This document shows, piece by piece, positions 25,447 through 34,000 of a stretch of DNA of 64,000 bases; position 1 is the first letter of the stretch, and every line of letters begins with the position of its first letter. The translations under genes were made by a program, and so were the position numbers. The stretch covers positions 62,001 through 126,000 of the forward strand of contig NZ_JAFBCC010000001.1 in NCBI RefSeq assembly GCF_016907495.1, given 5' to 3'. The DNA comes from Arthrobacter tumbae. GTDB lineage: Bacteria > Actinomycetota > Actinomycetes > Actinomycetales > Micrococcaceae. Below the pieces are notes generated by a model, which saw only the letters and a list, made by a program, of their open reading frames with translations, was not told the DNA's origin and made no database searches.

Positions 25447-26472
25447 TCAGCCTTCGGATTTCAGTTCGCGGGCCAGCAGACGCGGGCCGAGGTCATGGAC
25501 GGACAGGTTGCCCTGAAGTACGGCAACAACACTATCCGTTATGGGCATATAGACCTCGAGTTGGCGCGCGAGGTCAAGCACCGCCTGCGCGGACTTGATG
25601 CCCTCGGCCGTCTGGTTCATGTGCGCTGTTACTTCGTCAAGGGTGAGCCCCTGGCCCAGCAGCCTGCCGGCAGTGTGGTTGCGTGAGAGCGAGGATGAGC
25701 ATGTGGCGATCAGATCACCCATGCCGGCGAGTCCGGACATTGTCTCCGGCTCCCCTCCCAGTGCAACGGCAAGCCGCGTCGTCTCGGTGAGACCGCGCGT
25801 GATGACCGAGGCCTTGGTGTTGTCCCCCATCTGCTTGCCCTCGCAGATGCCGACGGCCAGCGCGATGACGTTTTTCACGATGCCGCCGATTTCCACTCCA
25901 ACCACATCCGTGTTGGTATACGGGCGGAAGTACGTGGCCGTGCAGGCCGCGGCGATCCACGTGGCCACCTCAGCGTCGGGGCACGCCACCACAGAGGCTG
26001 TCGGCTCACAGCGGGCGATCTCCATGGCCAGATTGGGGCCGGAGACCACCGCGATGCGGTCCTCGGGAAGACCGAGTTCCTGGGCGAGGACCTGGCTCAT
26101 GCGCGCATCAGTGCCGACTTCCAGTCCCTTCATCAGGGAAACCACCACGGCGTCCGGTGAAATCAGCGGCTTCCAGGCCGGAAGCTGCGAGCGGAGGGAT
26201 TGAGCCGGCACCGCCAGGACAACGAGCTCCACGCCGTCAAGAACGGTGGCGACGTCGGTGGAGCAGCTGATGTTGTCCGGCAGCACCGTGTCCGCAAGGT
26301 AGCGGCTGTTCCTGTGGCGGGTGTTGATTTCGTCGGCGATCTCTTCCCGGCGCGCCCACAGGCGCACGCGTGTGTCAGATCGCGCGCCGGCGTCGGCCAG
26401 CACCTTCGCGAAGGTGGTCCCCCAACTGCCGGCCCCCAGGACGGCGACGACGGCGGGAGGCCGACGGGTCAC
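25447..26472 (-). CDS. gpsA: Glycerol-3-phosphate dehydrogenase [NAD(P)+]
   Basis: A 341-residue enzyme making sn-glycerol 3-phosphate for phospholipids. The NAD site is VLGAGSWGTTFAKVLADAG. Other features are GPNLAMEIA, the catalytic Lys in GGIVKNVIALAVGICEGK, and SLSRNHTAGRLLGQG. It starts with GTG and overlaps the plsC stop by four bases, showing tight coupling of the two glycerolipid genes. Confidence 0.95.
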   Translation of the reverse strand: MTRRPPAVVAVLGAGSWGTTFAKVLADAGARSDTRVRLWARREEIADEINTRHRNSRYLADTVLPDNISCSTDVATVLDGVELVVLAVPAQSLRSQLPAWKPLISPDAVVVSLMKGLEVGTDARMSQVLAQELGLPEDRIAVVSGPNLAMEIARCEPTASVVACPDAEVATWIAAACTATYFRPYTNTDVVGVEIGGIVKNVIALAVGICEGKQMGDNTKASVITRGLTETTRLAVALGGEPETMSGLAGMGDLIATCSSSLSRNHTAGRLLGQGLTLDEVTAHMNQTAEGIKSAQAVLDLARQLEVYMPITDSVVAVLQGNLSVHDLGPRLLARELKSEG

Positions 26473-27227
26473 TGAGCCTCACCCGCAGGGGACCCGAAGT
26501 TTCGACCCGTCTGCTTCTGGTTTTTAGACGTCGGATCCCATCGATCCGCCGGCGGTGTCTCGCCGCGCAGTTCGGCAACGAGTTCTGTCAGCGCATCCAT
26601 GATCCGGGTGGTCGCTGCATCAAGCGTGGTGCGCGTGATGGGGCCGCCGTGGAACTCGGAGAGGTCCACCGGCTTTCCCACGAGGACACGGGACTTCTTG
26701 CGTGGAAACAGGTAGAGCCGCTTTGCGTACCGCGGGAAGACCTCCTGCGCGCCCCAGTGCGCAATGGGTACAACCGGCGCACCCGTCTGGAGGGCGAGGC
26801 GCGCAGCGCCGGTGCGGCCCTTCATGGGCCACATGTCCGGGTCCCGCGTCAGCGTCCCTTCCGGGTAAATGATGATTCCGCCGCCGCCGTCGATTGCCTC
26901 CCTGGCCACATCGAGCGAGTGGTTGGCTCCCGCCGTCGTCCGTTCTACCGGCACCTGCAGTGTGGCGCGCAATGCGGCACCGAACACCGGGACCTTGAAC
27001 AGCGATGCTTTCGCGAGGAAGTGTGGCAGCACCTTGTTGTTGTAGAGGAAGTGCCCGATGACGATCGGGTCGATTTCCGTGACGTGGTTGGGGCACACGA
27101 TGAAGCCGGTATCGCGTGGGAGGTTCTCGGCACCTTTCCATTCCTTGGACATCATGGCATTCATGAGCGGCCGGAGAATGGTGGCGAGGACCGCGAACGT
27201 TGCGCGGGACGAAGCAGGTTCGGTCAT
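26469..27227 (-). CDS. plsC: 1-acyl-sn-glycerol-3-phosphate acyltransferase
   Basis: A 252-residue membrane-associated acyltransferase forming phosphatidate. The acyl-transfer motif NHVTEID is near residue 47 and the second motif is YPEGTLTRD. VVPIAHWGAQEVFP is also conserved. It lacks a clear transmembrane helix at the N-terminus but has an amphipathic start. The C-terminal 20 residues are hydrophilic and variable. It shares a four-base overlap with gpsA, the enzyme that makes its glycerol backbone. Confidence 0.92.
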   Translation of the reverse strand: MTEPASSRATFAVLATILRPLMNAMMSKEWKGAENLPRDTGFIVCPNHVTEIDPIVIGHFLYNNKVLPHFLAKASLFKVPVFGAALRATLQVPVERTTAGANHSLDVAREAIDGGGGIIIYPEGTLTRDPDMWPMKGRTGAARLALQTGAPVVPIAHWGAQEVFPRYAKRLYLFPRKKSRVLVGKPVDLSEFHGGPITRTTLDAATTRIMDALTELVAELRGETPPADRWDPTSKNQKQTGRNFGSPAGEAQ

Positions 27228-27244
27228 GCTGCGTGCAGCCGCGC

Positions 27245-28594
27245 CTAGCGGCCGATTCCCGCGTCTGCCGTTTCGGTGACGTCGAAGTCAGCGCCAAGGC
27301 CCTCGAGCTTGTCCTGGAACCGCTCGTAGCCGCGGTTGATGAGCTCGATACCGGTGACGCGGGACGTTCCGTTGGCCGCTAGCGCGGCAATCAGGTGGCT
27401 GAAGCCGCCACGGAGATCCGGCACGTCGATATCGGTTCCATGCAGTTGCACAGGGCCGGAGATCACCGCGGAATGGAGGAAGTTCCGCTGACCGAACCGG
27501 CAGGGCACGCTGCCGAGGCACTCCCGGTGCACCTGGATGTTTGCTCCCATGCGCACCAGGGCGTCAGTGAAGCCGAAGCGGTTCTCATACACGGTCTCAT
27601 GCACGATCGATACGCCCTCGGCCTGCGTGAGCGCGACCACCAGGGGCTGCTGCCAGTCGGTCATGAAGCCGGGGTGGACATCGGTCTCCAGCACCAACGG
27701 CGACAGCTTGCCGCCCGGGTGGTAGAAGCGGATGCCGTCATCGTTCACATCGAACGCGCCGCCGATCTTGCGGTACGTGTTCAGGAACGCGGTGAGGTCC
27801 AGCTGGCGGGCGCCTTCAACGTAGATGTCGCCACGCGTGACCAGGGCGGCGGAGGCCCAGGACGCCGTTTCGTTGCGGTCGGAGATGGCCTTGTGGTTGA
27901 AGCCGCCCAGCTCCTTCACGCCCTCAATTCGGATGGTCCGGTCCGTCTGCACGGTGATGATGGCACCCATCTTTTGCAGTACGGCGATGAGGTCCATGAT
28001 TTCCGGCTCGACTGCGGCACCCTTGAGCTCGGTGATGCCCTCGGCGCGCGTGGCAGTCAGCAGCACCTGCTCGGTGGCACCCACGCTGGGGTACGGCAAC
28101 TCGAGCTTTGCGCCGTGGAGGCCCTTGGGTGCGGAAATCGAGATTCCGCCGGGCCGCTTGTCGACGACGGCGCCGAAATTCCGCAGCACCTGAAGGTGGT
28201 AGTCGATGGGGCGGTCGCCGATTTTGCATCCGCCCAGGTCAGGAATGAAAGCCTCGCCGATGCTGTGCATGAGCGGACCGCAGAAGAGAATGGGAATGCG
28301 TGAATCCCCGGCGTGCGCGTCGATGTCCTTCGACGCCGCCAATCTGGCGTTCGCGGGATCCATGGTGAGATCGCCGGTGACCGGATCCTTGCTCACCTCG
28401 ACGCCGTGAAGCTTCAGAAGGCTGGTGACGACGTCGACGTCCTTGATCTCAGGGACATTCCTCAGCACCGACGGCGAGTTTCCCAGCAGCGCAGCGACCA
28501 TCGCTTTCGGCACCAGGTTCTTGGCACCGCGGACGGTGACCTTGCCTGCGAGAGGGACACCACCGCGGATTGTCAGAACGCTACCCATGAACAC
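27245..28594 (-). CDS. murA: UDP-N-acetylglucosamine 1-carboxyvinyltransferase
   Basis: A 449-residue enzyme for the first committed step of peptidoglycan synthesis. It opens with LTIRGGVPLAGKVTVRGAKN. The catalytic loop is DLGGCKIGDRP with Cys123, the residue that reacts with fosfomycin, so the site is the sensitive Cys type. RANGTSRV-like and AALAANGTSRVTGIELINRGYERF near the end are typical. The start is either GTG at 28594, well spaced after GAAGGA, or ATG at 28588. It heads the cluster with plsC, gpsA and ddl. The region before it (28595-28785) holds its promoter. Confidence 0.95.
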   Translation of the reverse strand: MFMGSVLTIRGGVPLAGKVTVRGAKNLVPKAMVAALLGNSPSVLRNVPEIKDVDVVTSLLKLHGVEVSKDPVTGDLTMDPANARLAASKDIDAHAGDSRIPILFCGPLMHSIGEAFIPDLGGCKIGDRPIDYHLQVLRNFGAVVDKRPGGISISAPKGLHGAKLELPYPSVGATEQVLLTATRAEGITELKGAAVEPEIMDLIAVLQKMGAIITVQTDRTIRIEGVKELGGFNHKAISDRNETASWASAALVTRGDIYVEGARQLDLTAFLNTYRKIGGAFDVNDDGIRFYHPGGKLSPLVLETDVHPGFMTDWQQPLVVALTQAEGVSIVHETVYENRFGFTDALVRMGANIQVHRECLGSVPCRFGQRNFLHSAVISGPVQLHGTDIDVPDLRGGFSHLIAALAANGTSRVTGIELINRGYERFQDKLEGLGADFDVTETADAGIGR

Positions 28595-28785
28595 CTAATT
28601 CCTTCAACGTGTTAGCCCCAACAGCAGATAAGACCTCCTGCTAAGCATAGGAGCTACTGTTACCAGACTGAAATACCGACGGCTTGTCAGCGGGACCGTG
28701 TTGATCCCTTCACGGAGTGCAAACAGCGCGATTCAGCCCGAAATTCCGGTGCGGAACGTGATTTTCCTTGCACCAGCGGGACAGG

Positions 28786-29385
28786 TCAGGTGGGTGCGGG
28801 CAGAGTCGTGGGCTTGAAGCTTGGCCGCACGGCCTCGTAGGCGGTGATGGCCTCTTCGTGGCGCAGGGTGAGGCCGATGTCGTCGAGCCCCTCCAGGAGG
28901 CGCCAGCGAGTGTAGTCATCGATCTGGAACCCGGCGATAATCGATCCACAGGTAACCAGACGTGACTCAAGGTCTACCGTGATCTCAGTGCCCGGGTGAT
29001 TTTCGAGCTCCTTCCAGATCAACTCGATGTCGTCCTGCGCCACTTGGGCGGCGACGAGCCCCTGCTTGCCGGAGTTGCCGCGGAAGATATCGGCAAACCG
29101 GGACGCCAGTACCGCCCGGAAACCGAAGTCCTTCAACGCCCAGACCGCGTGCTCGCGGGAAGAACCCGTACCGAAGTCGGGCCCTGCAACCAGCACTGAA
29201 CCGCGGTTGAACGGCTCCCGGTTCAGGATGAAGTTTTCATCCTTGCGCCATGCCGCGAACAACGCGTCCTCAAAACCGGTTCGCGTGATCCGCTTCAGGT
29301 AGACGGCCGGGATGATCTGATCGGTGTCCACATTGCTCTGCCGAAGGGGAACGCCGATCCCGGTGTGTGAAGTGATCTTTTCCAT
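28786..29385 (-). CDS. leuD: 3-isopropylmalate dehydratase small subunit
   Basis: A 199-residue subunit that pairs with LeuC to isomerise 2-isopropylmalate in leucine synthesis. The opening [27 protein letters not shown] and [27 protein letters not shown] are hallmark sequences. It lies 22 bases after leuC and is cotranscribed with it under the probable control of the IclR gene beyond leuC. Confidence 0.96.
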   Translation of the reverse strand: MEKITSHTGIGVPLRQSNVDTDQIIPAVYLKRITRTGFEDALFAAWRKDENFILNREPFNRGSVLVAGPDFGTGSSREHAVWALKDFGFRAVLASRFADIFRGNSGKQGLVAAQVAQDDIELIWKELENHPGTEITVDLESRLVTCGSIIAGFQIDDYTRWRLLEGLDDIGLTLRHEEAITAYEAVRPSFKPTTLPAPT

Positions 29386-29407
29386 GGTCTTCTCCTCTTG
29401 TCCGGTG

Positions 29408-30880
29408 TCACGCAGCGTGGATGGTGGAGCTGTTTCCGGCCTGCACCGCAGCAGCGGGCGGCACGGGATCCAGATCGGAAGGCGAGCTCAGGGTTCCGCG
29501 CACGGCGGTGGCCGCAGCAACGACGGGCGAGACCAGGTGCGTACGGCCGCCCTTGCCCTGCCGGCCTTCGAAGTTGCGGTTCGACGTCGATGCGCACCGC
29601 TCCCCCGGCGCCAGCTGGTCCGGATTCATGCCCAGGCACATCGAGCAGCCGGCAAAGCGCCATTCCGCCCCGAATTCCTTGAAGACCTTGTCAAGACCCT
29701 CGGCCTCAGCCTCGAGGCGCACACGGGCGGAACCCGGCACAACCATCATGCGGATGTTCGGGTCCTTCTGCCGTCCGCGGATGATGTCCGCTGCCAGCCG
29801 CAGATCCTCGACGCGGCTGTTGGTGCACGAACCCAGAAAAACCGTGTCCACCCGGATGTCCTTCATGGGAGTACCGGCTTCGAGGGCCATATACTCCAGC
29901 GCCCGGTTACAGGCCGCCTTCTCATTCTCGTCGGCGAAGTCATCCGGCGACGGGACAGCCTGGCTGAGCGAGACGCCCTGCCCGGGGTTGGTTCCCCACG
30001 TGACGAATGGTTCGAGTTCATCCGCGTCCAGGAAGACCTCGGCGTCGAACACCGCGTCATCATCAGTGCGCAGCGTGCGCCAGTTCTCGACGGCGGCGTC
30101 CCAGTCATCGCCCTGCGGCGCGTGGGGACGACCCGAGAGGTACTCGAAGGTAGTTTCATCCGGTGCAACCATCCCGGCGCGGGCACCGGCCTCGATCGAC
30201 ATGTTGCAGATGGTCATGCGTGCGTCCATGGACAGCGCACGGATGGCCGAGCCGCGGTACTCCAGCACATAGCCCTGACCGCCGCCGGTCCCGATCTTGG
30301 CGATGACAGCCAGGATGATGTCCTTCGACGTGACGCCCGGCTTGAGCGTTCCCTCAACGTTGATCGCCATGGTCTTGAACGGGTTCAGCGACAGGGATTG
30401 GGTGGCCATGACGTGCTCCACCTCGGACGTGCCGATGCCCATGGCCAGTGCTCCAAAGGCTCCGTGCGTGGAGGTATGGGAGTCTCCGCACACCACGGTG
30501 AGCCCGGGCTGGGTGAGGCCGAGCTGCGGGCCGATAATGTGAACGATGCCCTGCTGCGCGTCACCCAGCGAGTGCAGCCGGACACCGAACTCCTTGCAGT
30601 TGGCGCGCAGCGTCTCGATCTGCGTGCGGCTCGTCAGGTCCGCGATGGGCTTGTCAATATCGATCGTGGGAGTGTTGTGGTCCTCGGTGGCGATCGTCAG
30701 ATCCGGCCGGCGCAGCTTCCTACCGGCCAAACGGAGGCCTTCGAAGGCCTGCGGTGAGGTGACCTCGTGGACGAGGTGCAGGTCGATGTACAGCAGGTCC
30801 GGCTCGGCCTGGCCGTTGACGACCTCACCCTTGCGCACGATATGCGATTCCCAGACTTTTTCTGCGAGCGTCTTGCCCAT
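29408..30880 (-). CDS. leuC: 3-isopropylmalate dehydratase large subunit
   Basis: A 490-residue aconitase-family protein carrying the 4Fe-4S cluster. It starts [15 protein letters not shown] and includes [51 protein letters not shown], the cluster ligands in [13 protein letters not shown] and in the CSMCLGMN segment, and the active-site Arg/Ser in the [10 protein letters not shown] loop. GGAGGA is seven bases before the ATG. Its promoter region carries the operator-like palindrome at 30966. Confidence 0.96.
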   Translation of the reverse strand: MGKTLAEKVWESHIVRKGEVVNGQAEPDLLYIDLHLVHEVTSPQAFEGLRLAGRKLRRPDLTIATEDHNTPTIDIDKPIADLTSRTQIETLRANCKEFGVRLHSLGDAQQGIVHIIGPQLGLTQPGLTVVCGDSHTSTHGAFGALAMGIGTSEVEHVMATQSLSLNPFKTMAINVEGTLKPGVTSKDIILAVIAKIGTGGGQGYVLEYRGSAIRALSMDARMTICNMSIEAGARAGMVAPDETTFEYLSGRPHAPQGDDWDAAVENWRTLRTDDDAVFDAEVFLDADELEPFVTWGTNPGQGVSLSQAVPSPDDFADENEKAACNRALEYMALEAGTPMKDIRVDTVFLGSCTNSRVEDLRLAADIIRGRQKDPNIRMMVVPGSARVRLEAEAEGLDKVFKEFGAEWRFAGCSMCLGMNPDQLAPGERCASTSNRNFEGRQGKGGRTHLVSPVVAAATAVRGTLSSPSDLDPVPPAAAVQAGNSSTIHAA

Positions 30881-30965
30881 GGCCGGTTCCTCCGCGTGCC
30901 TTCGATCAGATCTTCCAATTAACTGAAGCAGGCGCGCATCCATACGCGCCACCCCGGACACTTGC

Positions 30966-30982
30966 GTCTCAGATAATGAGAC
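30966..30982. promoter_or_regulatory. Leucine-regulon operator between leuC and its IclR regulator
   Basis: GTCTCAGATAATGAGAC is an inverted repeat with perfect six-base arms. It sits in the spacer of both divergent promoters: forward TTGCGT (30962-30967) with CAATAT (30985-30990), and reverse TTGCCG (30981-30986) with AAGTGT (30958-30963). A repressor bound here would block both genes. A near copy lies before leuB at 50849. Confidence 0.7.
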
Positions 30983-30996
30983 GGCAATATCAGGTT

Positions 30997-31716
30997 ATGG
31001 ACAATTCTAGTGGTGTCGGCGTGATTGATAAAGCGGCTCTCGTGCTGGACGCGTTGGAGGCCGGCCCAACCACGCTGGCCCAACTGGTCACATCCACCGG
31101 CCTGGCACGTCCCACAGTCCACCGGCTCGCCCTTGCGCTGGTCCACCACCGCCTGGTCAGCAGGGACATCCAGGGCAGGTTCGTGCTGGGCAGTCGCCTT
31201 GTGGAGCTCGCCTCCGCCGCGGGCGAGGATCGACTGATTGCTTCTGCCGGCCCCGTCCTTCTCCAATTGCGCGATGCGACCGGCGAGAGCGCGCAGCTCT
31301 TCCGCCGCCAGGGCGACGCACGGGTCTGCGTCGCCTCCGCCGAACGACCGATCGGTCTGCGCGACACCATCCCCGTGGGCACCCAGCTGTCGATGAAAGC
31401 CGGATCCGCCGCGCAGTGCCTGCTGGCCTGGGAGGACCACGACCGACTGCTTCAGGGCCTCCAGAACGCACGGTTCACACCCACTGTGCTTGCCGGAGTA
31501 CGACGGCGGGGCTGGGGTCAGAGCCTCGGTGAGCGGGAGGCTGGAGTCGCGTCAGTGTCGGCCCCGGTGCGCGGTCCTTCCGGTCGCGTCATCGCCGCCG
31601 TATCAATCTCGGGCCCCATCGAACGACTCACCCGCCAGCCAGGCCGGATCCATGCCGAGGTTGTCGTGAACGCCGCACTTCAGCTGACCAACGCGATCGG
31701 CAAGTCTGCGGATTAA
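30997..31716 (+). CDS. IclR-type regulator of leucine genes (NdgR/LtbR/AreB-like)
   Basis: A 239-residue regulator. The N-terminal winged helix (TTLAQLVTSTGLARPTVHRLALALVHHRLVSRDIQGRFVLGSRLVELA) precedes an effector domain with LRDATGESAQLFRRQGDARVCVASAE. Its position divergent from leuCD is that of Streptomyces NdgR/AreB and Corynebacterium LtbR, which control leucine (and tryptophan) genes. The ATG at 30997 lies six bases after the CAATAT box and has no ribosome-binding site, so it is probably leaderless. The operator at 30966 implies autoregulation. Confidence 0.88.
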   Translation: MDNSSGVGVIDKAALVLDALEAGPTTLAQLVTSTGLARPTVHRLALALVHHRLVSRDIQGRFVLGSRLVELASAAGEDRLIASAGPVLLQLRDATGESAQLFRRQGDARVCVASAERPIGLRDTIPVGTQLSMKAGSAAQCLLAWEDHDRLLQGLQNARFTPTVLAGVRRRGWGQSLGEREAGVASVSAPVRGPSGRVIAAVSISGPIERLTRQPGRIHAEVVVNAALQLTNAIGKSAD

Positions 31717-31810
31717 CGGAGCTTTTGCGCAGCTATGGCGACTTCAGGTGCCGGTCACGTCGCAGCAGCTGCCCGAAACTTTCCGGAACCTGGAGCGTTA
31801 GGCTGACCTC

Positions 31811-32341
31811 GTGACCAGGTACGCGATCTTCCTACGCGGCGTCAATGTCGGCGGCGTCGCCATCAAGTCAGCAGACCTCCGGAGGACCGTCGAGGCACTC
31901 CCGGTCTCCGGCGTGAAAACCTTGCTGGCGTCAGGAAATGTCGTCTGCAGCAGCGACCTCACCGCGGATGAGCTGAAATTCCAGAGCGAACAGTCGCTGC
32001 GGCAGCGCTTCGGGTATGAAGCCCGGGTGGTTGTGCTGGACGCCGCCACGGTGGAAAGCATCGTTGCGGACTGCCCCTTTCCTGCCGATGACCCTGACAT
32101 CCACACCTATCTCACCCTTTTCTCCGACCCTGCCGTGCTGACCGAATTGATCAAGTTTGCAGGATCCATCAATGAACCGGTGCAGCCCCTGGGAACCATC
32201 GCCGCTGCCTGGCGGGCGCCGAAGGGCGGAACCTTGGACAGCCCACTCAACGCCTTCACGAACCGGGCCGCCTTCAAAAAGGCGACAACCACCCGCAACC
32301 TGCGCACGCTTCAGAAGGTGCTCGCCGCACTGCAGGCCTGA
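31811..32341 (+). CDS. DUF1697 family protein
   Basis: A 176-residue protein. RYAIFLRGVNVGGVAIKSADLRR and VKTLLASGNVVCSSD are the DUF1697 signatures, and the end TNRAAFKKATTTRNLRTLQKVLAAL is also typical. Function is unknown. It starts with GTG six bases after TAGGCT (31799-31804), so it is probably leaderless. It is convergent with the GTPase pair. Confidence 0.88.
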   Translation: MTRYAIFLRGVNVGGVAIKSADLRRTVEALPVSGVKTLLASGNVVCSSDLTADELKFQSEQSLRQRFGYEARVVVLDAATVESIVADCPFPADDPDIHTYLTLFSDPAVLTELIKFAGSINEPVQPLGTIAAAWRAPKGGTLDSPLNAFTNRAAFKKATTTRNLRTLQKVLAALQA

Positions 32342-34000
32342 CTACCGGCGCGAACCCGCTGTAGCCACCGCCCGGACGAAGCCGTTGTAGCGTTCGATCT
32401 CGGCCGCTGCCGGCCCAACCGCCACGGTCTCCGTGGTCTCGCTGATCGAGGCGACCAACCGCCGTCGTACGCGTTTTCCCCGCCTCCGGGCTCCAAGGCG
32501 CGCCAGCCCAGCGCACAGAATGCCGATAGCGATGCCTGCTGCCACTCCCCCGACGGCCAGTAGGGTCGGAACAGGCATTCCCTCCACCGTCGGCGATTCC
32601 GGAACCGGAAACTGCAGGAATCCCAGCGCAGCCAGCAGCGCCAGCCAGCCGATCCCAACCACCATCGCGGCAAGGAAGAGCCATTGCAGCGTGCCGGCCA
32701 CGGGCCACCACCAGGCACGTGAACCGGATGCGAAGTCGGTTCGGGCAACAGCCTCATCGAGACGCTCCAGAAGCTCCGGCTCAGGGCTCTTCGCCGCGTC
32801 GCGGATGGCGCTTCGCCACGGCTCCACCGCTCCGGTCGACAGCTCGTCGCCGAACGTGCGCAACGCCCGGTCAACGGACGCACGCTGCGCCGGGCCGGGT
32901 TCCGGAAGGGACGTCCGGCCGACGAAGTTCTGTACCTCGCTGCGCCGGAGGTTGAGGCGCCGCAGCGGATCCGAGCGCAATTTGCCGAGCCGGCGCGTCA
33001 CCGGCCACCCGGTGACAGCGTGGGCGTCCCGGCGGTAGGAACGGACGACGGCGTCGATCACCGCGTCGGCGCCGGTGGCCCCGGCGAGTCGCTCCGAGAG
33101 CGCCGTGCGCGCCGCCTTCGAGGGCGGCGGAAGTTCCGGTCCGGTGAATCTATCCAGCGATTCGACGGCCACGTCGACGTCTGCTGACAACCGCCCGGTC
33201 GCGGCCTCCTTCCGGCGCACGATGGCACGGATCTCCTCGGCGAGGCCGCCCAGGCCTGTCCCTGTGACGGCGGAAATCGCGTGGACCACAGCTGAGCCAT
33301 GGCCTTCAGCGGCGAGGATCTGCTTCAGGGATCCGGTTACCTGTGTGAGGTCGGACTCCGAGAGCCGGTCCGACTGGTTGAGCGCAACCAGGATGACGGA
33401 CTCGTGGGTTGCCAGCGGCTCCAGGAACTCCCGGTGCAGGGCGGCGTCGGCGTATTTTTGCGGATCGGTGATCCAGAGCAGGACATCCACCTGCCCGGAA
33501 AGGCGCTCCACGATCACTCGGTGTCCGAGCGCGGTCGAATCGAAGTCCGGCAGGTCGAGCAGTATCAGCCCGCCTTCAACGTCGCCGGTGCTGCTGACGC
33601 GTCGGCGATCACTGGGCCCGGCCAGCAGCGACGCACCGGCGGGCATGACATGGCGGTTGGACACCTCCAGCCAGTCGAGCAGGTCCCCGCTTCCATCCTC
33701 GCCCCAGATCACTGCAAGAGGTTCGGCGGTCGTTGGGCGGCGTGCGGCGACCCGCGCCAGGTCAGTGCCCGTGAGCGCGTTCAGCAGCGACGACTTTCCG
33801 CTGCCTGTCGGTCCGAAAATGCCCACGACAGTGTGTGCGGAGGACAGTGACCTGCGCGAGCTCGCGCGGTCCAGCACCTCATAGACTGCGCCCAATTGCT
33901 TCTCATCAACCCGCCCCTCAGCCAGCTCCCGGGCTGCATTGAGCGACTCGAGGCGACCCTGCAATCGCGAGGATGATCCCTCTCCGCGGTGGCGGCTCAC
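32342..34000 (-). CDS. Dynamin-like/YfjP-type GTPase B with two C-terminal membrane helices
   Basis: A 552-residue GTPase. G1 is GPTGSGKSS near residue 65, G3 is DLPDFDS and G4 is the variant LNQSD. Two hydrophobic segments (about 425-485) would anchor the C-terminal part in the membrane, and an Arg-rich loop follows. Its ATG overlaps the stop of the upstream GTPase (ATGA), so the two are translationally coupled and probably form a hetero-oligomer. The arrangement recalls Streptomyces DynA/DynB and mycobacterial IniA/IniC, membrane-remodelling dynamin-like pairs; direct kinship is inferred, not shown. Confidence 0.82.
   Translation of the reverse strand: MSRHRGEGSSSRLQGRLESLNAARELAEGRVDEKQLGAVYEVLDRASSRRSLSSAHTVVGIFGPTGSGKSSLLNALTGTDLARVAARRPTTAEPLAVIWGEDGSGDLLDWLEVSNRHVMPAGASLLAGPSDRRRVSSTGDVEGGLILLDLPDFDSTALGHRVIVERLSGQVDVLLWITDPQKYADAALHREFLEPLATHESVILVALNQSDRLSESDLTQVTGSLKQILAAEGHGSAVVHAISAVTGTGLGGLAEEIRAIVRRKEAATGRLSADVDVAVESLDRFTGPELPPPSKAARTALSERLAGATGADAVIDAVVRSYRRDAHAVTGWPVTRRLGKLRSDPLRRLNLRRSEVQNFVGRTSLPEPGPAQRASVDRALRTFGDELSTGAVEPWRSAIRDAAKSPEPELLERLDEAVARTDFASGSRAWWWPVAGTLQWLFLAAMVVGIGWLALLAALGFLQFPVPESPTVEGMPVPTLLAVGGVAAGIAIGILCAGLARLGARRRGKRVRRRLVASISETTETVAVGPAAAEIERYNGFVRAVATAGSRR

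Noticed and set aside
29324..30757. Open frame of 477 codons on the plus strand over leuD and leuC
   Set aside because: Antisense shadow of two conserved genes; high-GC third positions keep the opposite frame open.
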